NCBI GenBank assembly: GCA_017475845.1
Contig: JAFVEU010000214.1
Coordinates: 1-9,351 of the forward strand
DNA length: 9,351 nt
Source of the DNA: Lachnospiraceae bacterium
Lineage (GTDB): Bacteria; Bacillota; Clostridia; Lachnospirales; Lachnospiraceae
Reading direction: 5' to 3'
Shown here: positions 1-7,231 of the stretch, in pieces
How positions within the stretch are numbered: the stretch's first letter is position 1
Layout: every line of letters starts with the position of its first letter
Notes under the pieces: model-generated
What the model was told of the DNA's origin: nothing
The model's input: the letters and a program-made list of their open reading frames with translations, nothing else
Database searches by the model: none
Program-made: the position numbers and the translations under genes

Positions 1-1199
1 AAGAAAAGGGCTTCGGCCGGGCAAAGAAGAATTTCAAGATAAGAGACTGGGTTTTCTCACGCCAGAGGTACTGGGGTGAGCCCATTCCCATCATCCACTG
101 TCCGGACTGCGGTGCCGTACCGGTTCCCGAAGAGGAGCTTCCGGTGCTCTTACCCGAAGTGGAGTCCTACCAGCCTACGGACACGGGAGAATCACCCCTT
201 GCAGCCATAGATTCATGGGTGAACTGCAAGTGTCCGGTGTGCGGAAAGGACGCAAAGAGGGAGACCAATACCATGCCCCAGTGGGCAGGCTCTTCCTGGT
301 ACTTCCTCCGTTATGTGGACGTGAAGAACGACAAGGCACTGGTAAGCCGCGAAAAGGCCGACAAGTACCTTCCCGTTGATATGTATATAGGCGGCGTGGA
401 GCATGCGGTGCCGCATCTCCTGTATTCCAGATTCTGGACCAAATTCCTCTATGATATCGGAGCAGTGGGCTTTGAAGAGCCCTTCTTAAAGCTCTTTAAC
501 CAGGGCATGGTCCTGGGACCCAAGGGTGTTAAGATGAGCAAGTCCCTGGGGAATGTCATAAGCCCTGACGATATGATAAGGGATTACGGCTGTGATTCCC
601 TGAGGCTCTACGAGCTCTTTATAGGACCGCCCCAGCAGGACAGCGCCTGGGATGACAGAGGTATTGACGGAGTCTACAGGTTCTTATGCAAGGTATGGAA
701 TCTGGTCATGGAGAATAAGGACAGGGACGTTAAGGCGGACAGTGAGCTTATCCGCATAAGACATAAGCTCATAAGCACCATTACCCAGAGGCTTGAGAGC
801 TTCTCGCTGAATACGGTGGTTTCCGGCTTTATGGAATTCAATAATTCCCTTGCGAAGCTGCCGGGAGTAGACAGGGAAACACTGGAAACATATGTTATCT
901 TACTCGCGCCCTTTGCACCCCACATTGCAGAAGAGCTCTGGCAGCAGCTTGGAAACAAGGGATCCGTATTCGCTTCTTCCTGGCCGGAAGCTGACAGCGA
1001 GGCCATGAAGGATGACACCATAGAGGTGCCTGTTCAGGTGAACGGAAAGCTTAAGACTACCCTGAAGGTTTCTGCGGATGCTTCAAAGGAAGCTGTCCTT
1101 GAGGAAGCAAAGGCAGCCCTTAAGGACAGGATCAGCGGAAATATCGTTAAAGAGATCTATGTTCCGGGCAAGATCGTAAATCTGGTAGTGAAGCAGTAA
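1..1199 (+). CDS. leuS: Leucyl-tRNA synthetase, C-terminal part (5' end outside window)
   Basis: Charges tRNA-Leu with leucine in the cytoplasm (class I aminoacyl-tRNA synthetase). The frame is open from base 3, giving 398 residues before TAA, about half of a usual ~800-residue bacterial LeuRS; the HIGH motif and most of the editing domain must lie upstream. Visible in order: the core motif FSRQRYWGEPIPI, a CPDCG pair followed by the LPVLLP stretch, a second CPVCG pair, TMPQWAGSSWYFLRY, the KMSKS signature (bases 531-545, context GVKMSKSLGNVI), then the helical anticodon-binding domain with LAPFAPHIAEELWQ and a C-terminal domain with VQVNGKLK. The TMPQWAGSSWYFLRY form is the one I know from Clostridia. 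A GTG at 144 is internal to the protein and not a start. The next gene follows after 30 bases and no terminator is seen between them. Confidence 0.97.
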   Translation, partial: EKGFGRAKKNFKIRDWVFSRQRYWGEPIPIIHCPDCGAVPVPEEELPVLLPEVESYQPTDTGESPLAAIDSWVNCKCPVCGKDAKRETNTMPQWAGSSWYFLRYVDVKNDKALVSREKADKYLPVDMYIGGVEHAVPHLLYSRFWTKFLYDIGAVGFEEPFLKLFNQGMVLGPKGVKMSKSLGNVISPDDMIRDYGCDSLRLYELFIGPPQQDSAWDDRGIDGVYRFLCKVWNLVMENKDRDVKADSELIRIRHKLISTITQRLESFSLNTVVSGFMEFNNSLAKLPGVDRETLETYVILLAPFAPHIAEELWQQLGNKGSVFASSWPEADSEAMKDDTIEVPVQVNGKLKTTLKVSADASKEAVLEEAKAALKDRISGNIVKEIYVPGKIVNLVVKQ

Positions 1200-1229
1200 A
1201 CAGCCTGTTTTGCCCGAAAGGAAGGCGTT

Positions 1230-1787
1230 ATGTCAGTAAGGAAGACCCTGCTGATGCTGACCGTCAACTATATATTGATCTTTGCCTGGATATTCTTCTT
1301 CAGGCTTGAGGAGACCAGCGCCCTGATAATATTTCCCATTACCATGGGAGTGGCGTTTTTCGATACGGTCATGGCCGAGGGACGGTTCAGCGCCTATCTA
1401 TGGTGCGGCAATCTTTTAATAGCAACTGTTACAGGCATTGTTTTACAGGCATATGTCATCATCAGGGAAACCGGGGACAGGGACGGCGCTTTTTTAAGAG
1501 CGGCGGTGGAGATCCCGGCGGCAGTATTGATAATCGGAGTTATTGCGGTCATTTCAGGTCACGAGGCCGCTAAGCTTAAAAGGAGAAGACAGGGCCGGAC
1601 ACCGGAAAACCTGCCTTCCCGCGACAGGGGTTCATATGGGGGGATCAGGAGCAACCGAGGGCTCAGGTCGTCCATGACCTTTCCCGGGGATGACTATGTT
1701 TCGGATCATGATGATCTAGTTGATGAAGAAGAGATCCTTGCAGATTTGGAAGAGGAGCCAAAGTTCAGGGTCATAAAGAAGTCATGA
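1230..1787 (+). CDS. Four-helix membrane protein of unknown function
   Basis: I do not recognise this 185-residue protein. Four hydrophobic segments are visible at about residues 7-25, 31-47, 57-78 and 91-109, so it should be an integral membrane protein. A cytoplasmic-looking tail of about 75 residues follows. The tail is sharply divided: first strongly basic (KLKRRRQGR, then several Arg around residues 131-146), then strongly acidic (DDLVDEEEILADLEEE, about residues 161-176), ending in a short basic stretch. The ATG is preceded by AAGGAAGG at a suitable distance. It sits 30 bases after leuS and 70 bases before a secreted L,D-transpeptidase. A role in the cell envelope would fit the neighbour, but nothing in the sequence shows it. 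Confidence 0.85.
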   Translation: MSVRKTLLMLTVNYILIFAWIFFFRLEETSALIIFPITMGVAFFDTVMAEGRFSAYLWCGNLLIATVTGIVLQAYVIIRETGDRDGAFLRAAVEIPAAVLIIGVIAVISGHEAAKLKRRRQGRTPENLPSRDRGSYGGIRSNRGLRSSMTFPGDDYVSDHDDLVDEEEILADLEEEPKFRVIKKS

Positions 1788-1795
1788 TGTAACCG

Positions 1796-1818
1796 TTCAG
1801 AATCCGAAGGGTTCTGAA
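1796..1818 (+). other. Hairpin between membrane protein and L,D-transpeptidase genes
   Basis: A near-perfect inverted repeat with ten-base arms (TTCAGAATCC and GGGTTCTGAA, one G-U wobble) around a GAA loop, beginning 8 bases after the preceding stop codon. No run of T follows, so it is not a canonical intrinsic terminator. It may act as an mRNA 3'-end stabiliser or processing site, or a weak terminator. Confidence 0.45.
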
Positions 1819-1857
1819 TAGTCAGGTCGTGAGCAAAGGAAAGAGGGTAAGTTTGAA

Positions 1858-2652
1858 ATGAAGAAACTGTCGTTGAAGCTGTTGACTGTCGCAATGCTTG
1901 CGATCCTTGCACTGCCCTTCTGCTGTCAGAAGGAGGCGAGAGCTGAGGGGGAGCAGATCAATTATCTGTTCACGGGTTTTGCCATTCCCGAGGGGCAGCC
2001 GGAGGTGTTCACCGTCGATGCGCCCACCATCGGGATATTGAGGCAGAATCCTGCTCTTGTGGATATATTCGTATCTGCGCTTGCAGAGAGGTACAATACC
2101 TCCTTTGCGGTGCTGAACCAGGACGTGGAGAGGGCTTATCTTGCAGGAGTTGTAAACGGTACGGTATTCCCCGGGGATCATATCCCCTGTTACATGCCGG
2201 TGGAGACGGCAGCCGCACCTGCGGAGCTTATGCCCGGTGCAAATCAGACCCTTTCTTCACCTGTAAATATGGAGATCAATGCAGGGAACTATATAGATGT
2301 CAATATAACCACCCAGACTCTTACTCTTTTCCGGGACGGCGCCGCTGTCTATGCGGCACCTGTGGTTACGGGAAAGGTTTCCGCAGGCCGCAGCACTCCT
2401 GAAGGGCTGTTTGCGGTACAGTATAAGCAGCTTAACAGAACCCTTAAGGGAGATGACTATGAATCCTTTGTACGTTACTGGATGAGGATAGTTAATAACG
2501 TAGGCATACACGACGCATCCTGGAGATCCGATTTCGGCGGACAGATATACCGGACCAACGGTTCCCACGGATGTATCAACGTACCGCCTTCACTGATGCC
2601 CGCTCTTTATGCGGCCTGTCCGGAGGGCACACCCGTCTGGGTACATTCCTGA
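1858..2652 (+). CDS. Secreted L,D-transpeptidase (YkuD domain)
   Basis: Predicted to form or exchange 3-3 cross-links in peptidoglycan, or attach proteins to it, outside the membrane. The 264-residue protein starts with a signal peptide: KK at residues 2-3, a hydrophobic core at 4-20, and a likely cleavage after ARA (27-29). The YkuD domain covers about residues 144-263. The catalytic signature is present: His218 in GIHDA and SHGCIN at 236-241 with nucleophile Cys239 and His237; the fold ends with the usual GTPVWVHS. The segment at 31-135 does not look like the PG_binding_4 domain common in clostridial L,D-transpeptidases, and I do not recognise it. The ATG at 1858 is preceded by AGAGGG and gives a proper signal peptide. 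It stands somewhat apart, with 70 bases before and 82 after, so it may have its own promoter, but none was convincing. Confidence 0.93.
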   Translation: MKKLSLKLLTVAMLAILALPFCCQKEARAEGEQINYLFTGFAIPEGQPEVFTVDAPTIGILRQNPALVDIFVSALAERYNTSFAVLNQDVERAYLAGVVNGTVFPGDHIPCYMPVETAAAPAELMPGANQTLSSPVNMEINAGNYIDVNITTQTLTLFRDGAAVYAAPVVTGKVSAGRSTPEGLFAVQYKQLNRTLKGDDYESFVRYWMRIVNNVGIHDASWRSDFGGQIYRTNGSHGCINVPPSLMPALYAACPEGTPVWVHS

Positions 2653-2734
2653 TACCGGGACTTTCTGCTGAATAAGTTCAGATGCCAATCGTACTTTCGG
2701 TGTTTGTATCATAAGACTTTTAGAGGATCTGCGA

Positions 2735-3019
2735 ATGGATAATAACGAGATCAAACTTATAAAAACTGTCGATATGGAAAAAAAGTCCACCCTGGTCCGC
2801 ATGCTGGTCAACGCCGGCATCTCATATCTTGAGAAGTGGGAAAGGGTACCCTTTTTCAGCAGGAAAGAATTTGACGGAGCTAAAGAAGCATGCGTTATTT
2901 ATGTAAATGAGAACCAGAAGGAAAAGGCGCTGGAGATCCTTGCAGATGTGGAGAACGGGGTGGGAAGTCCCGTTAAGCATAAACAGAAGATAAAGGCGCT
3001 GATGGACAGGGAGGAATGA
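2735..3019 (+). CDS. Small DUF2007-like protein, first gene of the purine operon
   Basis: A 94-residue soluble protein with no signal peptide or membrane segment. The layout resembles DUF2007 ('putative signal transducing protein') domains: a helix after an early strand (STLVRMLVNAGISYLEKW, about 19-36), a middle strand (ACVIYVNE, about 52-59) and a closing helix (KEKALEILADVEN, about 62-74). The pattern 'access the protein, short helix, then KALEIL' is what suggests the family; it is a resemblance and not a firm match. The start is supported by GAGGA seven bases upstream. The stop is separated from the next ATG by a single base, so it is very probably co-translated with the purine nucleoside phosphorylase. 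A regulatory or binding role toward the operon's enzymes is possible but only inferred. Confidence 0.85.
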   Translation: MDNNEIKLIKTVDMEKKSTLVRMLVNAGISYLEKWERVPFFSRKEFDGAKEACVIYVNENQKEKALEILADVENGVGSPVKHKQKIKALMDREE

Positions 3020-3020
3020 T

Positions 3021-3848
3021 ATGCCGGATAATGCCGTTTTTGAGAAGGTTAAAGAATGCTATGAAGATATAAGATCAAAAACAGATTTCGTACCGGACAT
3101 CGCTCTGGTGCTGGGATCCGGTCTCGGAGACTTCGCAGAGAACATAGAGGTCAAAGAGGTGATAGAATATAAGGATATAAAGGGTTTTCCCGTATCAACG
3201 GCTCCCGGACACGAAGGAAGGTTTATTCTCGGAACCCTGGGAGATAAAAAGATAATCTGCATGAAGGGCAGGATACACTACTACGAGGGATATCCAATAA
3301 CTGATGTTGTTCTTCCCGCCAGGATCATGAAGATGATGGGGGCAAAGGTCCTTTTCCTGACCAATGCTTCAGGAGGCATCAATCCCTCCTTTAAGGCAGG
3401 GGACTTTATGCTCCTTACCGGGCATATCTCATCACTGGTTCCCAATCCTCTGATCGGGGCAAATATCCCCGAGTTCGGAGTGAGATTCCCGGATATGACC
3501 TATGTCTATGATCCGGAGTTAAATGATATCATCCGTTCTTCGGCAAAGGAACTGGGAATAGAGCTGAAGGAAGGGGTATATATCCAGACCACCGGCCCCT
3601 CCTATGAATCCCCGGATGAGATCCGGATGTTCGGAAGATGGGGTGCCGATGCTGTGGGAATGAGCACCGTGGTTGAAGCCATAGCGGCTCATCATGCCGG
3701 AATGAGAGTGGTGGCTGTTTCATGTATCGCAAATCTTGCGGCGGGAATCTCCGAAAACAAGCTTACGGAGGAAGAGGTTCTGGAGGCAGGTGTAAAGGCT
3801 GCTCCCAAATTCAAGGCGTTATTGATCGACTCTATTAAGAAGTTTTAA
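3021..3848 (+). CDS. punA: Purine nucleoside phosphorylase, trimeric (class II-type) family
   Basis: Catalyses phosphorolysis of purine nucleosides to free base and (deoxy)ribose-1-phosphate in salvage. The 275 residues are of usual family length. Visible sites: phosphate-loop GSGLG at 32-36, His64 in APGHEGR, Arg84 and His86 in GRIHYYEGY, NASGG at 115-119, base-binding Glu196 in TGPSYE, GMSTVVEA at 213-220, and Asn238 in SCIANLAAG. The Glu/Asn pair is the family signature for 6-oxopurines (inosine, guanosine). The residue that aligns by eye with human His257, which contacts the 5'-hydroxyl, is Glu250 (TEEEVLEAG in place of HEEVL). A GGGAGG site lies six bases before the ATG, inside the end of the previous gene. 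The gene after it encodes a SAH/MTA-type deaminase, whose inosine-like product would be a logical substrate. Confidence 0.95.
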   Translation: MPDNAVFEKVKECYEDIRSKTDFVPDIALVLGSGLGDFAENIEVKEVIEYKDIKGFPVSTAPGHEGRFILGTLGDKKIICMKGRIHYYEGYPITDVVLPARIMKMMGAKVLFLTNASGGINPSFKAGDFMLLTGHISSLVPNPLIGANIPEFGVRFPDMTYVYDPELNDIIRSSAKELGIELKEGVYIQTTGPSYESPDEIRMFGRWGADAVGMSTVVEAIAAHHAGMRVVAVSCIANLAAGISENKLTEEEVLEAGVKAAPKFKALLIDSIKKF

Positions 3849-3878
3849 GTCAAAGCAGGCGTTATTAGGGGGTTATAT

Positions 3879-5186
3879 ATGAGCATTCGTTTTTATAACG
3901 GGAAGGTTCTTACTCTGGCTGAAGGAACAACTGTTATCGATCGGGGTGAAGTGATCACAGAGGGCGACAGCATCCTGTACGCCGGCCCTGCAGAGGGGCA
4001 GGAATATTCAAGCATAATAAAGGATCTAAAGCCGGACAGGGAGATAGACCTTAAGGGAAATCTCATAATGCCCGGATTCAAGAACTGCCATACCCATTCA
4101 GGAATGGCATTTTTACGTTCCATGGCAGATGATATGAAGCTGGATGACTGGCTGAATAAGCAGATCTTCCCCAGGGAGGCGCTCCTCAGCGGGGAGGATA
4201 TCTACCACAGCACCAGGCTTTCCATCATGGAATATCTTACCAGCGGTATTACCGGGATCTGCGATATGTACCTGGATCCGGACGCCATTGCCAGGGCTGC
4301 GGAAGAGACAGGCATGAGATGCGTGCAGTGCGGGGGCTTAAATAATTTTTCCCAGAGTGTTGATAAACTGAATGACTGGTATGAGAGGCTAAATACCGGC
4401 AGCAGTCTTACCTCCTTCAGACTGGGTATACATGCGGAATACACCTGTTCCGAAGAACTGTTGAAGAGGGTTTCGGAGCTGGTACATGAGAAGAAGGCTC
4501 CACTCTATCTGCATATCTCCGAGACCGAGTTTGAGGTACAGGGCTGCAGGGAGAGGCATGAGGGTCTTTCTCCCTTTGAATACCTGAACAAGCTTAAGCT
4601 CTTTGACTACGGTGCAGTGGTCTTCCACGGGGTCCATGTAAGTGATGAAGACTTAAGGATCATCAAGGATAAGGATATCTCCGTGGTTTTGAATCCCGCT
4701 TCAAATGCCAAGCTTGCAAGCGGCATTGCACCGGTCAGCAGATACCTTAAGGAAGGGGTCAGACTGGGGATAGGTACCGACGGGCCCGCCAGCAATAACT
4801 GTCTCGACATGTTCCGGGAGATGTTCCTTACCACCGCTCTCGCCAAGCTTAGGGAGAATGACGCATCAGCAGTTGATGCCTCAGAGGTGCTCTCCATGGC
4901 ATGCTCCGGAGGAGCCCGTGCCATAGGGATCCCGGAGTGCGACTGTCTTGCAAAGGGGAAGAAGGCCGACCTTATAGTGATAGATCTTGATTCCCCCAAC
5001 ATGCAGCCCTTGAACAATATCCTTAAGAATATCGTATATTCCGGATCCAAATCCAATGTAAAGCTCACCATGATAAACGGTGTTATCAGGTATGAGGACG
5101 GAAGGTTCAATATCGGGGATGAGCCGGAGAATATCTACAGGGAAGTGAAAAAGACCGTTGACAGGATAAATAAGGAAATAGGGTGA
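3879..5186 (+). CDS. mtaD: Amidohydrolase, S-adenosylhomocysteine/methylthioadenosine deaminase family
   Basis: Predicted cytoplasmic zinc enzyme that hydrolytically deaminates SAH, MTA or related adenosine derivatives to the inosine form plus ammonia. The 435 residues match the usual length. Metal and catalytic residues are all visible: His71 and His73 in the NCHTHSGM motif, His185 (GIHAEYT, substrate side), His212 and Glu215 in LHISETEFEV, His250 in VVFHGVH, and Asp301 in GTDGPASNN. The C-terminal half of the small beta-sandwich ends with KKADLIVIDLDSPN and INGVIRYEDGRF. The exact substrate in this broad family (SAH, MTA, adenosine, or in some relatives guanine or triazine compounds) cannot be read from sequence alone, but the HTHSGM...R context and neighbour favour SAH/MTA. 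AGGGGG lies six bases before the ATG. The gap after the phosphorylase is 30 bases, so the two are likely co-transcribed. Confidence 0.9.
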   Translation: MSIRFYNGKVLTLAEGTTVIDRGEVITEGDSILYAGPAEGQEYSSIIKDLKPDREIDLKGNLIMPGFKNCHTHSGMAFLRSMADDMKLDDWLNKQIFPREALLSGEDIYHSTRLSIMEYLTSGITGICDMYLDPDAIARAAEETGMRCVQCGGLNNFSQSVDKLNDWYERLNTGSSLTSFRLGIHAEYTCSEELLKRVSELVHEKKAPLYLHISETEFEVQGCRERHEGLSPFEYLNKLKLFDYGAVVFHGVHVSDEDLRIIKDKDISVVLNPASNAKLASGIAPVSRYLKEGVRLGIGTDGPASNNCLDMFREMFLTTALAKLRENDASAVDASEVLSMACSGGARAIGIPECDCLAKGKKADLIVIDLDSPNMQPLNNILKNIVYSGSKSNVKLTMINGVIRYEDGRFNIGDEPENIYREVKKTVDRINKEIG

Positions 5187-5201
5187 TAAACAGAGATTAC
5201 C

Positions 5202-6761
5202 ATGGGATACGATTACAGCAGGGACGAATATGCGGGTTTATCGGGCTACTTCCGGCTAAAGGGTGACAAAGAGCCCCTTGTGACGGTTGATGACATTACA
5301 TGGAATGACCTGAATATGGATGCCCTGTTCAGGATTATAGATAACACGTGTACACAAAACGGCGGAGAATATCTCTACGATATGCTTCGCCGTCCGCTTA
5401 TTGCTCCGGAAGAGGAGGCTGTCCTTAAGGAAAGGGGCCGGGTATCCGGACTCTTTATGGCCCGGCCGGAGCTGAGAGACAGGTATTCGGAGGCTCTGGG
5501 AGGCAGGGAGAGACTTGGGAAGGCCTGTTTCCGGGAAAGGGTGGCAGGCCTTAATGAGATCCGGGAGGATAATGATCTTATTCACATCCTTGCACTTATC
5601 CTGGGACTTGTGTCCATAGCCTTTATCTTTATCCTGCCCCCTTTGGGTTTTTTCCTCTTTATCATCGCTTCAGCCTTTAACGTAGGCACCTATTTCAAGA
5701 GGAAAAATGAGATCAATACCTTTCTCCCTGTTTTCAGGAATCTGATCCTGGAGACAAGGGAGATACCAAAGCTGCTGAAATACAGGGCTCCGGAGCTGTC
5801 GGAATATGAGAAGAGGCTCGAAAACGCGCTTTTAAGATTAAAGAGCGTGAGCCGCGGCTCTTTTATCGTAATGAGCGGTAAAAGGCTTACAGGCGGCCTG
5901 CTGGAGCTTCCCCTGGATTTCCTAAGGATCTTTTTCCACCTGGACCTCTTAAGGTTAAACGGGATGATAAGGGCTGTAAAGCGTGAAAGGGAGGCTGTGG
6001 AAGAGCTCTTTAACCTTACAGGCTTTCTGGATGCCATGATATCCCTCTCCTTATTTAAGGAGAAGCTCGGCACCTTTACCGAACCGGTATTCCGTGAGGG
6101 CAGCTCTCTTGAGATCAGAAAGGGCTTTCACCCGCTGTTAAAGGATCCAGTTCCCTTTGATGTGGATAATGTTTCCCTTATGCTCTTAACAGGCTCCAAT
6201 GCCTCAGGAAAGTCCACCTTCCTCAAGGCTGCGGCCATATCGGTACTCCTGTCCGAGACCCTTTACACGGTCCCGGCGGAATACTACTCGGCAGACAGGA
6301 TGGAGCTCCTTTCCTCCATGTCCTTAAGGGATGACCTTATAAAGGGGGACAGCCTTTATGTCACTGAGATAAAGTCCGTACAGAGGATAGTGGAGGCTCA
6401 GAAAAAGGGAAGAAAAACAGCTGTTTTTCTTGATGAGGTATTGAAGGGTACCAATACCGTGGAGAGGATAGCCTCACTTTCTGTGCTGTTAAAGCATATT
6501 TCCGGCAATTCCCTGGTTTTTGCGGCCACCCATGATACGCCAATAACCTATATACTGGAAGATCTTTATGACAATTATCACTTTGAAGAACAGGTCACGG
6601 AGGAAGGCATCAGCTTCCCCTATGAGCTGAAAAAGGGCAGGACGGAATCAAGGGATGCCATAAGGCTCTTATCTGTAATGGGATTTGATGATACAATAAC
6701 CAGAGAGGCCTTTGAGTTAAGCGAGGAATTCCTTAAGGAGGGCGAATGGAAAAAGATCTGA
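5202..6761 (+). CDS. Membrane-anchored MutS-like ATPase
   Basis: A 519-residue protein with the MutS core and ATPase but without the mismatch-recognition and connector domains of true MutS (~850 residues). The MutS-type core begins at about residue 33 (WNDLNMDALFRIIDNT...GEYLYDMLRRPL). Two hydrophobic helices at about 126-163 with a PP turn interrupt it, followed by KRK, so it is probably held in the membrane. The ATPase has Walker A GSNASGKST (331-339), a DDLIKGDSLYVTEI segment (387-400) equivalent to the MutS ST motif, Walker B VFLDE with Asp411-Glu412, and the AATHD switch with His444. MutS itself has GPNMAGKST at Walker A. Unlike MutS2 there is no Smr nuclease domain. Function is unknown in the literature I recall. 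The ATG at 5202 has no good Shine-Dalgarno (GGGTGAT is 14 bases away) and is the only standard in-frame start near the preceding stop, so re-initiation after the deaminase gene is likely. It overlaps rnhA by 16 bases. Confidence 0.9.
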   Translation: MGYDYSRDEYAGLSGYFRLKGDKEPLVTVDDITWNDLNMDALFRIIDNTCTQNGGEYLYDMLRRPLIAPEEEAVLKERGRVSGLFMARPELRDRYSEALGGRERLGKACFRERVAGLNEIREDNDLIHILALILGLVSIAFIFILPPLGFFLFIIASAFNVGTYFKRKNEINTFLPVFRNLILETREIPKLLKYRAPELSEYEKRLENALLRLKSVSRGSFIVMSGKRLTGGLLELPLDFLRIFFHLDLLRLNGMIRAVKREREAVEELFNLTGFLDAMISLSLFKEKLGTFTEPVFREGSSLEIRKGFHPLLKDPVPFDVDNVSLMLLTGSNASGKSTFLKAAAISVLLSETLYTVPAEYYSADRMELLSSMSLRDDLIKGDSLYVTEIKSVQRIVEAQKKGRKTAVFLDEVLKGTNTVERIASLSVLLKHISGNSLVFAATHDTPITYILEDLYDNYHFEEQVTEEGISFPYELKKGRTESRDAIRLLSVMGFDDTITREAFELSEEFLKEGEWKKI

Positions 6762-7231
6762 TGCAGGTCACTCTGTTTTCTGACGGCTCCAGCAGGGGAA
6801 ATCCCGGGCCAGGAGGATACGGGACCGTATTAAGATATGTGGACGGCAGCGGAAAGATCCATGAAAGGGAATATTCCGAAGGCTTTCCGGATACCACAAA
6901 TAACAGGATGGAGCTTATGGGGGTCATCACAGGGCTTGAAAAGCTGACAAAGCCCTGCCATGTCCATATAATCTCAGATTCACGATACGTGGTGGATGCG
7001 TTTAACAAGCACTGGCTGGACTCCTGGCAGCAGAGGGGCTGGAAGGGGGCAGATAAAAAGCCGGTGAAGAATATAGATCTCTGGCAGCGCCTGCTTAAGG
7101 CGGCAGAGGGACATGAACTGGAGTTTACCTGGATAAAGGGGCATAACGGGCATCCCGAAAATGAAAGGTGTGATGCCCTGGCAACAACGGCGGCAGACAG
7201 GGCCGCGGAGGAAAATGGGAGTTTGGGATAG
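6746..7231 (+). CDS. rnhA: Ribonuclease HI
   Basis: Cuts the RNA strand of RNA-DNA hybrids (R-loops, Okazaki primers). With the ATG at 6746 the protein has 161 residues, close to the E. coli enzyme (155). The catalytic set is complete: Asp13 in SDGSSRGNPGPGG, Glu56 in NNRMELMG, Asp78 in ISDSRYV, His133 in KGHNGHPENERCD, and Asp143 in the same motif. The basic protrusion is present too (WQQRGWKGADKKPVKNIDLWQ), as in E. coli RNase HI. Two starts are possible: ATG 6746 with a strong AAGGAGG site only four bases upstream, or ATG 6761, which fits the usual N-terminus of the family and overlaps the preceding stop as TGATG but has a poor ribosome site. I prefer 6746. The overlap with the MutS-like gene and with the following sortase gene implies translational coupling. 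Confidence 0.96.
   Translation: MEKDLMQVTLFSDGSSRGNPGPGGYGTVLRYVDGSGKIHEREYSEGFPDTTNNRMELMGVITGLEKLTKPCHVHIISDSRYVVDAFNKHWLDSWQQRGWKGADKKPVKNIDLWQRLLKAAEGHELEFTWIKGHNGHPENERCDALATTAADRAAEENGSLG

Noticed and set aside
1858..1947. Lipoprotein signal (LPFCC) in the L,D-transpeptidase
   Set aside because: Phe at -1 relative to the first Cys does not fit the lipobox, which needs a small residue; cleavage after ARA by signal peptidase I is more likely.
2653..2734. Promoter or terminator in the gap before the DUF2007-like gene
   Set aside because: TATCAT at 2707-2712 has no -35 box at proper spacing; the only hairpin (CTGAA/TTCAG, 2668-2681) has five pairs and no T-tract. A promoter is expected here but cannot be identified.
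4607..5110. Antisense open frame of 167 codons opposite the deaminase gene
   Set aside because: No recognisable protein features; the sense strand carries a complete deaminase with all catalytic residues, so this is a by-product of its codon use. Other antisense frames in the window are rejected for the same reason.
7161..7214. Upstream ATG for the sortase at 7161
   Set aside because: It lies deep inside rnhA (71-base overlap), lacks a good ribosome site, and adds 18 residues with no sortase resemblance; ATG 7215 has GGAGG upstream and leaves a normal short N-terminus before the anchor.
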